A stretch of 64,000 nucleotides of DNA from Phycisphaerae bacterium (GCA_030601845.1 JAUWAY010000009.1:1-64000), one strand, 5' to 3'; positions 51,276-60,850 are shown, counted from the first letter of the stretch. Program-made: numbers and translations. The notes: a model not told the origin generated them from the letters alone.

Positions 51276-51482
51276 GTGAATACAGGTACAGTGAAATGGT
51301 TCAATGAAAGAAAAGGATACGGTTTTATCGTTCCCGACGATGGCGGCGATGATTTATTTGTCCATCACTCTGAAATCCAGTCAGAGGGCAAAGCGACGCT
51401 TAGCGAAGGCCAGAAGGTCGAGTACGAGGTCGGGAAAGGCGAAAAGGACCGTCCTTGTGCGGTCAAAGTACGTCCCTGTTAA
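51276..51482 (+). CDS. cspA: Cold shock protein, CspA family
   Basis: A 68-residue OB-fold RNA chaperone with RNP1 (KGYGFI) and RNP2 (DLFVHHS), starting [12 protein letters not shown]. It has a GTG start with AAGGAG eight to twelve bases upstream. The leader from about 51100 has several potential stem-loops (for example TAGGCC-gatata-TAGGCCTA just before the start), as is usual for temperature-responsive csp mRNAs. That regulation is inferred, not shown. Confidence 0.95.
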   Translation: MNTGTVKWFNERKGYGFIVPDDGGDDLFVHHSEIQSEGKATLSEGQKVEYEVGKGEKDRPCAVKVRPC

Positions 51483-51820
51483 AACTGAACATCATATCGC
51501 GAAAACCGCGAACTGCCTCTCTACCACCAAGAAGTAATACAGAAACTGGGACATTAATTACAGGGGAGCATGGCCATCGTGTCGTTGTCCTGTAAGACCA
51601 CTTGGTTCCGCAGTTGAAAGCTGGTCAAGTGTTGGTCCCAACATTTGTTGATTGACAGATGGGAAAACGGTATAAGCATATCAGCTTTGTGGTTTTGATG
51701 GTGAGATAGAAATCATGGCAGATGGTCGTATTGCAATTGTTGTCGGTCTTGCTCTATAATCCCAGCAACTCCAGATGCTCCGCACTTTGCAAAGCCCTGG
51801 AATGTTAAGTGAGATAATAT
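51483..51820. other. Gene-free gap after cold shock gene
   Basis: No convincing gene or RNA was found in this 338-base gap. A small CGCG-aaaac-CGCG-like hairpin follows the csp stop, and the rest is unique sequence. It probably holds the promoter of the following flavoenzyme gene. Confidence 0.4.
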
Positions 51821-52957
51821 ATGAGCTTAAGAAAGATGCCAACACTGCGAATAGGTGATTTGGAAGCTAATATACCAATTATTCAAGGGGGAATGGGTGT
51901 TGGTATCTCTTTGTCAGGTTTAACTTCAGCCGTTGCAAATGCCGGCGGTATTGGGGTTATTGCTACTGCTGGAATCGGCCAGTTTGAACCTAATTGGGAT
52001 ACAAATTCCAGGGAAGCAGACAAAAGAGCCCTGCAGAAAGAAATAAGAAAGACAAAAGCCAAGACAAGGGGCCTGATAGGCGTAAATGTAATGGTAGCCC
52101 TTTCAGATTTTGATGACCTTGTACAATGTGCTGTGGATGAAGGGGCGAATATGCTTTTTCTCAGCGCAGGACTCCCAATAGGACTTCCTAAGACATTGCC
52201 ACTGGATAGATTGAGAGAGCTGTCCACCAAATTTGTCCCTATAGTATCTTCGGGGAGAGCGGCTAAAATTATATTTAAATCCTGGGCAAAACGATACTCT
52301 CATATCCCCGATGCGGTGGTTGTAGAAGGCCCATTAGCCGGAGGACACCTCGGTTTCAAAAAAGAACAGATCGATAATCCTGACTATGCGTTGGAAAAGA
52401 TTCTGCCAGAAGTGGTCTCTGTTATAAAGCCCTACGAAGAGCAATTCGATAGAAGCATTCCAGTAATCGCCGCGGGAGGGATATATACAGGTGCCGACAT
52501 TCATAGATTTATGCAGTTAGGAGCTCAGGGAATACAGATGGGGACGAGGTTTGTTGCAACTTATGAGTGTGATGCTTCGATAGAATTTAAGGAGGCGTAT
52601 TTGAATTGTAAAAAAGAGGATATTGTCATAATTGACAGTCCCGTTGGGTTGCCGGGAAGAGCCATACGGGATAAGTTTCTTGAGCGGGTTTCGTCAGGAG
52701 TTAAAGAAACTTTCAAATGCCCCTGGAAGTGTCTGAGAACTTGTGATTTTAAAAATGTGCCCTATTGTATTGGTCTTGCGCTGACGAATGCGAAAAAAGG
52801 TGATCTTGAAAACGGATTTGCTTTTGCGGGAGCGAATGCCTATCGGGTAGATAAAATCATCTCCGTTAAAGAACTTATTGAGACGTTAGTTGAAGAATAT
52901 ATGGCCGTAGTAATGCAGCGAACAATGGCAGCTGAAATGCCGACGGAAAACACTTAA
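51821..52957 (+). CDS. Nitronate monooxygenase-like flavin oxidoreductase
   Basis: A 378-residue FMN-dependent TIM barrel of the 2-nitropropane dioxygenase group. IPIIQGGMGVGISLSGL starts the barrel. VVEGPLAGGHLGF, VIAAGGIYTGADI and LGAQGIQMGTRFVATYECDAS provide FMN-phosphate and substrate-site loops. The family includes nitronate monooxygenases, quinone reductases and FabK-like enoyl reductases. The extra Cys-rich stretch CPWKCLRTCDFKNVPYC in the C-terminal part is typical of the anaerobe-associated branch of unclear substrate. Confidence 0.88.
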   Translation: MSLRKMPTLRIGDLEANIPIIQGGMGVGISLSGLTSAVANAGGIGVIATAGIGQFEPNWDTNSREADKRALQKEIRKTKAKTRGLIGVNVMVALSDFDDLVQCAVDEGANMLFLSAGLPIGLPKTLPLDRLRELSTKFVPIVSSGRAAKIIFKSWAKRYSHIPDAVVVEGPLAGGHLGFKKEQIDNPDYALEKILPEVVSVIKPYEEQFDRSIPVIAAGGIYTGADIHRFMQLGAQGIQMGTRFVATYECDASIEFKEAYLNCKKEDIVIIDSPVGLPGRAIRDKFLERVSSGVKETFKCPWKCLRTCDFKNVPYCIGLALTNAKKGDLENGFAFAGANAYRVDKIISVKELIETLVEEYMAVVMQRTMAAEMPTENT

Positions 52958-52983
52958 GGCGAAGTTTAGAGAAGCAAATTGAA

Positions 52984-53331
52984 ATGAACATCTATGTAGG
53001 CAATTTGTCACGTGAGACAACTGAGGACGATTTGCGTCATGCTTTTGAAGCCTTTGGCCAGGTCGTATCCATTAACATCGTCAGGGATGGAATTACTGGC
53101 GAATCAAGAGGATTTGGATTTGTACGAATGCTCTCTATGAATGAGGCCCAAACCGCAATCACCGAAATGAACGGCAAGGATTTGAAGGGACACACTATTA
53201 AGGTCGAAGAGGGTCAGCAGAAAACACCCCGTTGGGGTAGCGGAGGCAGACAAAGCGGTTTTGGCGGCGATGGTCGTGGCGGCAGAGGTGGTGGTTTTAG
53301 GGGTGGTAGCCGTGGCGGACGTCGCTACTAA
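52984..53331 (+). CDS. RRM-domain glycine-rich RNA-binding protein
   Basis: A 115-residue protein with one RRM. RNP2 is IYVGNLS at the N-terminus and RNP1 is RGFGFVRM near residue 40. An Arg/Gly-rich tail (GGRGGGFRGG type) follows. This is the bacterial/cyanobacterial Rbp-like form, often cold-induced. It follows the flavin enzyme by 26 bases and lies in the same neighbourhood as the cold shock gene, consistent with an RNA-chaperone role. Confidence 0.94.
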   Translation: MNIYVGNLSRETTEDDLRHAFEAFGQVVSINIVRDGITGESRGFGFVRMLSMNEAQTAITEMNGKDLKGHTIKVEEGQQKTPRWGSGGRQSGFGGDGRGGRGGGFRGGSRGGRRY

Positions 53332-53501
53332 CGATCGGTGCTATAAAAGATGTTATTCACGTTACTGCTCATTCAACAATATTACTCTTAAAAAAGGCTG
53401 GCATAGAATAGCTTAGCCCTTTTCTTTCAGTCGTCATCACCAAACTGTTGAGGAGTTGCCGTTTGCCTTCGGCCAAATTGTCGAGCCTGCCACTCCCCAA
53501 A

Positions 53502-53518
53502 CTCCCCGAGTAGGGCTC
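53502..53518. repeat. Partial copy of tRNA-Asn 3' end
   Basis: ctccccgagtagggctc matches 16 of 17 bases of 53880-53896, the 3' end of the tRNA-Asn gene. With that gene it brackets the GIY-YIG gene. Confidence 0.7.
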
Positions 53519-53547
53519 ACTTCGCAGCATAGCTGCTCAGCGTAAAC

Positions 53548-53757
53548 TCACCTGTTGAATTTTGCGATCAAATCTTCTTTCTTTGCTTTCGACCAACCTT
53601 TAATTTGTTTTTCTCTTTGGGCTGCTCTGAATTTATTCGGAAATGTTTCCTTATATAGCAAAGGAGGGCTGTCGTGTTGGCGCATACGGTTTTTGAGGTC
53701 GGTGGTTATGCCGGTGTAATATTTGCCGTTTTTGTTGATGATGTATAGGTGCCACAT
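53548..53757 (-). CDS. GIY-YIG nuclease-domain protein beside tRNA-Asn
   Basis: 69 residues from ATG 53757: MWHLYIINKNGKYYTGITTD is the GIY-YIG pair, followed by NRMRQHDSPP and FRAAQREKQIKGWSKAKKE. The track start at 53871 adds residues encoded by repeat-like DNA and by the tRNA terminator. It is a second stand-alone YhbQ-like protein, different in sequence from the one in the mrp operon. The bracketing by a tRNA-end copy suggests it arrived as a small insertion. Confidence 0.87.
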   Translation of the reverse strand: MWHLYIINKNGKYYTGITTDLKNRMRQHDSPPLLYKETFPNKFRAAQREKQIKGWSKAKKEDLIAKFNR

Positions 53758-53841
53758 ATCCTTCTTGGGCAGTAGGGCTTCCCTCGTCGCGTTGCTCCTC
53801 GGGACAAGCTCACTTAGGTTCTCGACTCTCGGAGAAAAGTT

Positions 53842-53877
53842 AAAAAATGCCCGCCCAAGAAGGGTGAGCATTTTTTA
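53842..53877 (-). terminator. Terminator of tRNA-Asn gene
   Basis: On the minus strand AAAAAATGCTCACCC-ttctt-GGGCGGGCATTTTTT forms a hairpin with a T6 tail just after the tRNA. The A-tract on the other side could make it work in both directions. Confidence 0.8.
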
Positions 53878-53880
53878 ATC

Positions 53881-53952
53881 TCCCCGAGTAGGACTCGAAC
53901 CTACAACCTAGCGGTTAACAGCCGCTCGCTCTACCAGTTGAGCTATCGGGGA
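53881..53952 (-). tRNA. tRNA-Asn(GTT)
   Basis: A 72-base cloverleaf on the minus strand. The acceptor stem TCCCCGA pairs with TCGGGGA. The anticodon stem AGCGG/CCGCT holds loop CTGTTAA with anticodon GTT. The T arm has GGTTCGAGTCC. CCA is not encoded. Confidence 0.96.
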
Positions 53953-54021
53953 ATCCCGATGAATCGAGACAAATCAATACGCTGGACATCCAGAACTGTT
54001 TTTCGTCTAAGCTATGCTCGA

Positions 54022-54051
54022 ACATTATCTAAATTCCAGCAGTTTTGTCAA
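54022..54051 (-). promoter_or_regulatory. Candidate promoter of tRNA-Asn
   Basis: On the minus strand TTGACA, 17 bases and ATAATG, about 70 bases before the tRNA. The 53953-54295 gap holds no gene apart from this. Confidence 0.5.
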
Positions 54052-54295
54052 GACACATCTTTTTCTGTGCCAATATCCCAAAAAATTGCCATCATACTGG
54101 ACAAGAAGCCAATTATATTGTAAGTTATTTAGAACGACAAAGCTTAATTGAATCGGCTTGCAATCTGTATAAGAGCCATTTTGTATATTTTTGTGCAATT
54201 TTAGAAAAAACTTGGAACATTTTGGGCTGTTTCTGCATCTTATGCCATAGTAGTCCTGCTGCCAAATTGTTAAATTCAGGGTCGTTATTAGTAAT

Positions 54296-55156
54296 ATGGC
54301 TAAAGATATACTCAATGTTGGCGGCTTTATCATAAAAGAAAGAATCGGAACCGGCGCTCGCAGCACGATCTACCTGGCAACCGACGAGCAGAACAAGACC
54401 AATGTCGCTCTAAAACGAGTGATTTATGAAAGACCACAGGATTCAAGAATCTTCGAGCAAACCGAGGTCGAATATAAGATTGGCCGGCGGATAGACCACC
54501 CGTATGTGCGCAAGTGCTACAAACTAAAGAAAATCCGCAGCATATTTAAAGTGAAAGAGTTACTGCTTTCTATGGAAATGTTCGATGGCAAAACTCTTGA
54601 AGATAGTCCTACTTTGAGTCTGGTCGACGTGTTGCTTGTATTCAGGATGGTCGCAGATGGTCTTAATTCTATGCATCAGCAGGGATTCATTCACTGTGAT
54701 ATAAAGCCAAATAACATCCTTATGAACAAGTCCGGCTCAATTAAAATTATAGACCTCGGTCAAAGCTGCAAAATCGGAACAACAAAACGGCGTATTCAGG
54801 GCACGCCGGATTACATCGCTCCAGAGCAGGTCAGACGCAAGCCGCTCGGCCCAAAAACCGATATCTTCAATCTCGGTGCAACAATGTACTGGGCACTTAC
54901 CGGCAAGAACGTGCCTACTTTGATACCTAAAAAGAATGAGCTCGGCCTTGTTATTCCCAAAAATTGTCCGGCGCCGCACGAACTGAAAAAACAAATACCG
55001 GTAGGAGTCTCGAAACTTGTAATGGACTGCGTAAAAGACAATCCTGCAGAGCGCCCACGTAATATGATGGCGGTCGTCTCCAGACTGGACCTGATGATAC
55101 ACAGTATATTCGGTGGCAAAATAAAAGCTGACAAAAATGCCTCAAACAATAATTGA
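54296..55156 (+). CDS. Cytosolic serine/threonine protein kinase
   Basis: A 286-residue Hanks-type kinase with no membrane segment. The Gly loop is IGTGARSTIY, the ATP Lys is Lys40 (VALK), and the catalytic loop is HCDIKPNN (Asp135). The metal motif is DLG in place of DFG (153-155), the activation end is APE (175-177), and Asp189 is in DIFNLG. All catalytic residues are present, so it should be active. The stop overlaps the start of a phosphoesterase gene by 20 bases, suggesting a matched kinase/phosphatase pair. Confidence 0.94.
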   Translation: MAKDILNVGGFIIKERIGTGARSTIYLATDEQNKTNVALKRVIYERPQDSRIFEQTEVEYKIGRRIDHPYVRKCYKLKKIRSIFKVKELLLSMEMFDGKTLEDSPTLSLVDVLLVFRMVADGLNSMHQQGFIHCDIKPNNILMNKSGSIKIIDLGQSCKIGTTKRRIQGTPDYIAPEQVRRKPLGPKTDIFNLGATMYWALTGKNVPTLIPKKNELGLVIPKNCPAPHELKKQIPVGVSKLVMDCVKDNPAERPRNMMAVVSRLDLMIHSIFGGKIKADKNASNNN

Positions 55157-55985
55157 TTTGCTCGAAAAAGGTGTAGAAGCCAACAATACGGATAGATTTC
55201 GACAGGGCAATCTGATTTGTCTGCCCGCTGATGGCAGTTTGGTAATAACCGGCGATATTCACGGACACCGGCGAAATTTTGAGCGGCTGACCGCTTTTGC
55301 CGACCTGGTTAACAATCCCGACAGGCATATCGTCCTGCAGGAAATTATCGACGGCGGACCAGAAAATCTCGAAGGCGACTGTTTATCTTATGAACTGCTC
55401 TTTGATGTTATCCGCTATAAACTAAATTTCCCCGACCGCGTCCACACTATTACGGGAAACCACGACATCGCATTTATCAATAACACCAGGGTAATGAAAA
55501 ACGGCAAAGAGATGACCCGTTCGATGCGCTCGGCTTTGGACCGACAATTCCAACGGTACAGTACAAACATCAAACTGGCAATAAGGCAATTTCTATTTTC
55601 ACAACCGTTGGCGGTCAGATGCGAAAACAGAATATGGCTGTCACATTCGCTTCCAGGTGACCATTTCGTGGGTAAATTTGACAAGCAGATTTTCGACAGA
55701 GAACTGAAAATCAACGATTGTGTAAAACCAGGTTCAGCTTACCTTTTAGTCTGGGGCAGAAAACACACCCAGGCCACGCTCGATAAAATGGCCAAACTAT
55801 TAGACGTGGATATATTTATCCTCGGCCATCAACCACAGCCACAAGGATGGAGCCAAGCCGGCAGAAACCTTATAATTGTCACCTCCGACCACAACCACGG
55901 TTGTTTGCTCTCGATCGACCTGGCAACATCTTATACCGCCGAGCAGCTAACAGACTCGATAGTACCGTTAGCCTCGATGATTTAA
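55137..55985 (+). CDS. PPP-type metallophosphoesterase
   Basis: A 282-residue calcineurin-like phosphoesterase: GDIHGH at residues 39-44, IDGGPENLEGD as a variant of the second metal motif, GNHD at 107-110, and a late LGHQPQPQG. The variant second motif (normally GDxxD) is unusual. The strict overlap with the kinase gene suggests it removes phosphates the kinase adds. Confidence 0.9.
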   Translation: MPQTIIDLLEKGVEANNTDRFRQGNLICLPADGSLVITGDIHGHRRNFERLTAFADLVNNPDRHIVLQEIIDGGPENLEGDCLSYELLFDVIRYKLNFPDRVHTITGNHDIAFINNTRVMKNGKEMTRSMRSALDRQFQRYSTNIKLAIRQFLFSQPLAVRCENRIWLSHSLPGDHFVGKFDKQIFDRELKINDCVKPGSAYLLVWGRKHTQATLDKMAKLLDVDIFILGHQPQPQGWSQAGRNLIIVTSDHNHGCLLSIDLATSYTAEQLTDSIVPLASMI

Positions 55986-56026
55986 GTGCATATCTCATAC
56001 ATGCAAAAGGCACAACTCTTATATGC

Positions 56027-57112
56027 TTACTCGATATCGGCGATGTCACTTTGCGGCTTGCCAACCAGATAAATTCTGTTTTTGCCGCTTCGTTTTGCCT
56101 CCAACAGCGCCTTATCAGCCTGGCCAAAAAGCTCCTGCATTGTTGAACCGTCCCGGGGAAAGCTTGCCAGCCCACCACTTATTGTCAGAATGCCTTTACC
56201 TTTCGGTCCGAGCAGGTGCAATTCGGTTTTCTCTAATTCTTTTATAAATCGCTTTGCTACAAAGATTGCCTCTTTAGGATGGTCAGCTGTTGCCGAGCGC
56301 CTTTCGGCTTCCGCGCTTACCGTTCTTGGCCGCGGGTCGCCCCAGAAAACAACTGCAAACTCATCACCACCAACCCTGCCTACCACATCGTGGCCTCGGC
56401 AGCAGCGCTGCAGCAGGACAGCCGCTTGTTTTAGAACTTCGTCCCCGGCCAGATGACCATAAACATCATTATAATCTTTGAAGTTATCAATATCAAAAAC
56501 AAGCAGCGTCACGCGCCCCTTTCTCTCTTTCGCACGCTCTATAATTTGCCTGGAAAATTCCCATATATACCTTCTATTCTTCAGGCCTGTCAGATCGTCT
56601 TCAGTAGCAAGCTTCTCAAGCACTCTTATTTTCATCTCTACGCTTGTATCGACGCTCACAGACGCACCCGGTTCGGTCTCCTGCTGCCCCCCGGCTGGCA
56701 TATCTCTTAAAGCCCCCCTCGCACCTCGTTCGAGATACGAAATACGACTTGCAAGATGCGAAAAATGGAGCGGACAAATCAAATAGTCATCTGCAACATT
56801 CGCACCATTAGAGGCCGAGCCAACAAGCTGCACTGCCAACGGCTCCTCATACATTTGCGCCAGAAGAACAATTTTTGCGTCGCGATTTTCCCGCCTTAAC
56901 GCCAACAGATGCGAATCTAACTTAGAGCAAAAGCCGGACATTACAACGCCAATCGCCCGAAAGTTATTCTTCGCCGCTGCCTCGATTGCATCAGGCATAT
57001 TGCCGTACACTTCACACGGCGGTTTGCTGACGGCATCAGCATCTAAAAAGATTCTGCCAATATCGCCTATCAGCAAAATTTTCCGAGTATCCGAATCAGA
57101 AGTTTTCATCAA
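56027..57112 (-). CDS. Diguanylate cyclase with GGDEF domain
   Basis: A 361-residue protein. The N-terminal alpha/beta domain (residues 1-125) is like a degenerate response-regulator receiver (ILLIGDIGRIFLDADAV) without an obvious phosphate Asp. The C-terminal GGDEF domain has an intact VGGDEF and an I-site RGHD five residues before it, so it should make c-di-GMP with product inhibition. The joining region contains ASRISYLERGARG, encoded by cgtatttcgtatctcgaacg words, a probable repeat insertion. It converges with the phosphoesterase gene. Confidence 0.93.
   Translation of the reverse strand: MMKTSDSDTRKILLIGDIGRIFLDADAVSKPPCEVYGNMPDAIEAAAKNNFRAIGVVMSGFCSKLDSHLLALRRENRDAKIVLLAQMYEEPLAVQLVGSASNGANVADDYLICPLHFSHLASRISYLERGARGALRDMPAGGQQETEPGASVSVDTSVEMKIRVLEKLATEDDLTGLKNRRYIWEFSRQIIERAKERKGRVTLLVFDIDNFKDYNDVYGHLAGDEVLKQAAVLLQRCCRGHDVVGRVGGDEFAVVFWGDPRPRTVSAEAERRSATADHPKEAIFVAKRFIKELEKTELHLLGPKGKGILTISGGLASFPRDGSTMQELFGQADKALLEAKRSGKNRIYLVGKPQSDIADIE
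56721..56760. repeat. Word repeat in linker of GGDEF gene
   Basis: gcacctcgttcgagatacgaaatacgactt is a member of the cgaaata/cgatacgaaat word group found at 18845 and 30085. It lies in frame between the two domains. Confidence 0.5.
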
Positions 57113-57288
57113 TCTAAACGGGTCCCATTTAATTCATAGCCGCAAAAAGGCACAAAATGCGCAAAAAAGCTCGTGCTTAATCTTTATGGTAGCATAATTT
57201 ACAGAAAAGTCAAACCCAATTCCCCCAGACAATTGACGATTGGCAGTTGAAGATTAGAAAAGACTTTAAAAATAATCAATAGAAAATA

Positions 57289-57326
57289 GGGTCCCCATTT
57301 TGTAATACTTCACAAAATGGGGGCCC
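57289..57326 (-). terminator. Terminator-like hairpin after membrane/TPR gene
   Basis: GGGTCCCC-ATTTTGT loops through aatacttc to ACAAAAT-GGGGGCCC. The outer stem resembles those at 60851 and 61324, while the inner stem differs but stays paired. Confidence 0.7.
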
Positions 57327-57336
57327 TAATCAATAA

Positions 57337-59223
57337 TCAATTTGTGGTCGGCAGGTCATCTAAAATCTTTTTCGCCTGTTCGGTAAAGATGCTGTCCGGG
57401 TACTTTTCTGTAAAGCTCGTCAGAAGTACTCTTGTCTCGGCTAAAAGCTTCTTCTTCAACTCCAAATTTGAGTCATCCTGCTGACTCCACTGGCGCCTTT
57501 TCAAAAGCCCCAGTTCGTATAATGCCTGGCAGCCAGCGTCTGTACCCTCGAACTTTTTATGCAGCCGACTTAGCTCTTCTGCCCGCAGTTGCTCATCGGC
57601 AACAAGCTTCGTCTGAGCCAATAAGACATTGTCGCGCAGCCGGTCCCCGTCGCCCATTTGCGCCAGCAGTTCACCAAGCTCCTGACTAAATCGCCGGCTG
57701 TGGGGATTTAGCATAACATATCTCGCCAAGCGCTTCTCCGTGCCCGGCTCGTCGGTTCGATTTTGAGAGCTTATAAGCTCTCGCAATTGATTTAACCTTC
57801 TTTGCAATTCTTTTAACTTGACACCTGTCATTGCCGATTCGGCAGGCAGACTAAACGGACTAAAGAGCGTCTCACCTCGCTCTTTATCATCATCGAGCAA
57901 TTTCAATCGCTCGTCCACCATAGTCTGGATTTCCGCAATAAGCCCCTCGGCCTGTTCAAATCCGCCCTGGCCAGCCCAGTGCTTTGCAATCCGCCATCGT
58001 GCCTCTAATGATTCCGGGCTATTACCAAATTCCTGGTACAACCGATACCAGATCTCCCGCGACCTTTCATGTGGATAATCACTGTAAAAATGCAACACTT
58101 CTTTTTGCCCCAGCAGCTTGATATCAGGGCTGTATTCGCTCAAAAACGCCTTGAAGTAAAGCGCTATCGGCATACGAGCACTGTTGGGCCGTTTGCTGAT
58201 AAACAAGTCATATTGCTCGAGCAGCTCTTCTCTTTTATCTTGATACTTCAATTCCTTCGGAACTAAAAACCAGCTCGGCCAACGGTCGTGACTCAACTGA
58301 GTTTGGATTTCTTTTTTTAATTCCGACCGCAGCGGTATGGGTTCGGCAGGGTAAAAAAAGCTCTTAAAATATTTCTTCATATCAGGGTTCGTAATCGTTT
58401 CGTCCAGCGCTTCTGTTATGCTGTGGTCGTGAAATTCGCTTGTCTGTTCCGGGTTATTCCTGGCCACATAGAGCTGATAGTCTAACTCATCAAAACCTAT
58501 TCTTATTTCAAAAGTTATGATAGCCAACAAAAGAAAAATGGTGGTAAACGTCCAGACCAGGCCCGGCCGATAACGCGTAAAATGACCTATGCCAAGGACC
58601 AACCCCGCTACGGCTAAACCAACAAGCCAGGCACAAATCCAAGGCGTGAAAGAAAACCCCCATTCAATAGGTTCCCCCCCCCTTGCGCCGCCGAAGTATC
58701 CCCAATAAAGAAGTTGCGGTGCTGTGCATAACGCTATCGCAATAAAACGCGAACGAAAACGAAGTGGACGACACGCCGCCGCAACACAGCTTACAAATAA
58801 GCAAATCGCAAACCCCGGTAAATTCGCCAAGAAAACTACCGCCAGTATAAAAAACAAACTGTACCGAAAGCTCATAAGCTGCGATATCAACAGCGGCGCA
58901 ATGCCCAAAACACCCATAAGCAATCCTAAAACAAGAATCTGCCACGGATATTCAAAGATACTCACGCCGGTTGTAATAAACCTGCCCAAATGCCAGAATT
59001 CAAGAGAGATTATCGTGCTAAAATTGAACGACCAGAATGAGCCGGTCACTATCTTTGACCAGAAAAGACAACTTATCCCAAATGCCGCAACGGCAAGGAG
59101 CCAGCACCTTTGAACATTCTTATGGCTGTAATGCAGCGTGGGACCAACAGCCATAAAAGACTTCACCGGAAGCCCCGAGGTCTCTTTTGGCACTTTTGGC
59201 GTCTCTTTATCATCCATAGCCAT
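57337..59223 (-). CDS. Large membrane protein with TPR-like C-terminus, unknown function
   Basis: A 628-residue protein. After a 30-residue cytoplasmic start there are six to seven membrane helices (about residues 40-245), then a long soluble part with TPR-like helix pairs. Examples are YDLFISKRPNSARMPIALYFKAF, IWYRLYQEFGNSPESLEARWRIA and VLLTSFTEKYPDSIFTEQA. This is the layout of planctomycete membrane-bound scaffold proteins of unknown role. I do not recognise a named family. The C-terminal repeats might bind envelope proteins. Confidence 0.8.
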   Translation of the reverse strand: MAMDDKETPKVPKETSGLPVKSFMAVGPTLHYSHKNVQRCWLLAVAAFGISCLFWSKIVTGSFWSFNFSTIISLEFWHLGRFITTGVSIFEYPWQILVLGLLMGVLGIAPLLISQLMSFRYSLFFILAVVFLANLPGFAICLFVSCVAAACRPLRFRSRFIAIALCTAPQLLYWGYFGGARGGEPIEWGFSFTPWICAWLVGLAVAGLVLGIGHFTRYRPGLVWTFTTIFLLLAIITFEIRIGFDELDYQLYVARNNPEQTSEFHDHSITEALDETITNPDMKKYFKSFFYPAEPIPLRSELKKEIQTQLSHDRWPSWFLVPKELKYQDKREELLEQYDLFISKRPNSARMPIALYFKAFLSEYSPDIKLLGQKEVLHFYSDYPHERSREIWYRLYQEFGNSPESLEARWRIAKHWAGQGGFEQAEGLIAEIQTMVDERLKLLDDDKERGETLFSPFSLPAESAMTGVKLKELQRRLNQLRELISSQNRTDEPGTEKRLARYVMLNPHSRRFSQELGELLAQMGDGDRLRDNVLLAQTKLVADEQLRAEELSRLHKKFEGTDAGCQALYELGLLKRRQWSQQDDSNLELKKKLLAETRVLLTSFTEKYPDSIFTEQAKKILDDLPTTN

Positions 59224-59302
59224 AAGTCAATTGAATATCGAATTCTAAATATTGAACTTCGAAATTTGGTATTCGTCATTCGTTATTCTTTATTCCCTGG
59301 AG
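59224..59302. repeat. CGAATTCTAAATATTGAACTTCG word-repeat tract
   Basis: gaatatcgaattctaaatattgaacttcgaaatttgg and gtattcgtcattcgttattctttattcc lie between ahcY and the membrane/TPR gene. They are related to 12541-12632. Confidence 0.55.
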
Positions 59303-60562
59303 CTACGTCCCTTCGCCGCTGCTGGTAAGATAACGGACTTGTTCAGCCGTGAGCTTGTCTATACCAATCGACATTGATTTGAGTTTTAGCCTGCTCACCC
59401 ACTGCTCTATCTCCATCGGTACATCGTGAACCGCGACAGCAAGCCCGCCCCGTCTTTTCATAATATATTCGGCCTCCAACGCCTGCGTGGCAAAGCTCAT
59501 ATCCATTACACTTGCAGGGTGACCTTCAGCGGCCGCGAGGTTAATTAATCGCCCTTCAGCCAAAAGGTAAATTCGCTTGTTATTTCTTAAAATATACTCA
59601 TCAACGTGGTTGCGAACATTACGCTTGGCCTTCTTGCTGAGTTTTTTCAGGGCCGGTATGTCTATCTCAACGTTGAAGTGCCCGCTGTTGGCGACAACTG
59701 CTCTGTCTTTCATCACACGGAAATGCTCAGCCCGGATGACATTCTTATTACCTGTAAGCGTTACAAACAGCTCGCCGACCTTTGCCGCCCGTGCCATAGG
59801 CATCACCTCGAAGCCGTCCATCGCCGCCTCAAGGGCCTTGATTGCGTCAATTTCTGTAACGATAACAATAGCTCCCATTCCTCTCGCTCGCATGGCAAAG
59901 CCGCGCCCACACCAGCCGTACCCCGCCACAACAACCTTCTTGCCGGCCATTAAAAAATCAGTCGCTCGAATGATACCGTCAACCGTTGACTGGCCCGTGC
60001 CGTAGCGATTATCAAATAGGTGTTTGGTTGCAGCATCGTTTACTGCAATAACGGGAAACTTCAGCAGGTCGGCGTTTGCCATTGCCCGCAGACGAATAAC
60101 GCCGGTAGTGGTCTCCTCCATACTCGCAATAATCCGATGGGCCTCTTTCTTTCTGCGCGTATGCAGCTCGTTCACCAGATCAGCCCCGTCGTCAAGCGTA
60201 ATAACCGGCTTATGGTCAATCGCTGCGTTGATGTGCCTGTAATAGGTGCTTCGATTTTCACCACAGATGGCAAAGACCGGTATATTAAAATCCTTCACCA
60301 GTGAAGCAGCCACATCATCCTGGGTGCTGAGCGGATTAGAAGCGCAGAGAACAACACTTGCTCCGCCCCGTTTGAGCGTCCTGGCCAGATTTGCTGTTTC
60401 AGCGGTTATATGCAGACAGGCTGAAACGTTTTTGCCCTTCAATGGCTTGCTCTTTGCGAACCGTCTGCGAATCGCCGCCAGAACCGGCATATCATTATCA
60501 GCCCAGAGAACCCGCTTCTTGCCACCCGGCGCCAGCGACAAATCAGCTACGTCGTACTTCAT
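59303..60562 (-). CDS. ahcY: Adenosylhomocysteinase
   Basis: It hydrolyses S-adenosylhomocysteine to adenosine and homocysteine, closing the methylation cycle. The 419-residue length is of the shorter archaeal/bacterial type without the 40-residue insert. It has [26 protein letters not shown], the NAD-binding [18 protein letters not shown] and [10 protein letters not shown] near the C-terminal third. It ends with YL rather than YRY. The leader shows no clear SAH riboswitch. Confidence 0.95.
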   Translation of the reverse strand: MKYDVADLSLAPGGKKRVLWADNDMPVLAAIRRRFAKSKPLKGKNVSACLHITAETANLARTLKRGGASVVLCASNPLSTQDDVAASLVKDFNIPVFAICGENRSTYYRHINAAIDHKPVITLDDGADLVNELHTRRKKEAHRIIASMEETTTGVIRLRAMANADLLKFPVIAVNDAATKHLFDNRYGTGQSTVDGIIRATDFLMAGKKVVVAGYGWCGRGFAMRARGMGAIVIVTEIDAIKALEAAMDGFEVMPMARAAKVGELFVTLTGNKNVIRAEHFRVMKDRAVVANSGHFNVEIDIPALKKLSKKAKRNVRNHVDEYILRNNKRIYLLAEGRLINLAAAEGHPASVMDMSFATQALEAEYIMKRRGGLAVAVHDVPMEIEQWVSRLKLKSMSIGIDKLTAEQVRYLTSSGEGT

Positions 60563-60850
60563 TTATCAACCCTTTCAAAAAAATAGAAACCCTAAATATA
60601 AGGCCAATCAGCCAGATTTGCAACCCTCTGTTTCCACAAAATCACAACGCCCAGGAAACCCCGATGGTGCTCCGCCGCTCATAATTTAAGTAACTATTCC
60701 GATAATCGGACAAGCTGATGCGGAATCCATACCCACCGATAACCCTGGATTCGCACCTCCGCAGAACTTGCCTCTTGTTTGGCGAGGACAACGACAATTG
60801 TCAATTGAGCCGTGACAGTCGTTTTGGATTGGTGGTCGGGACTACTTTAA

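Noticed and set aside
51716-51760. Short frame MADGRIAIVVGLAL
   Set aside because: Only 14 codons with no ribosome site and no known match.
60563-60720. SAH riboswitch before ahcY
   Set aside because: The GC-rich part of the leader does not form the known core stems or contain the conserved bases of SAH riboswitches.
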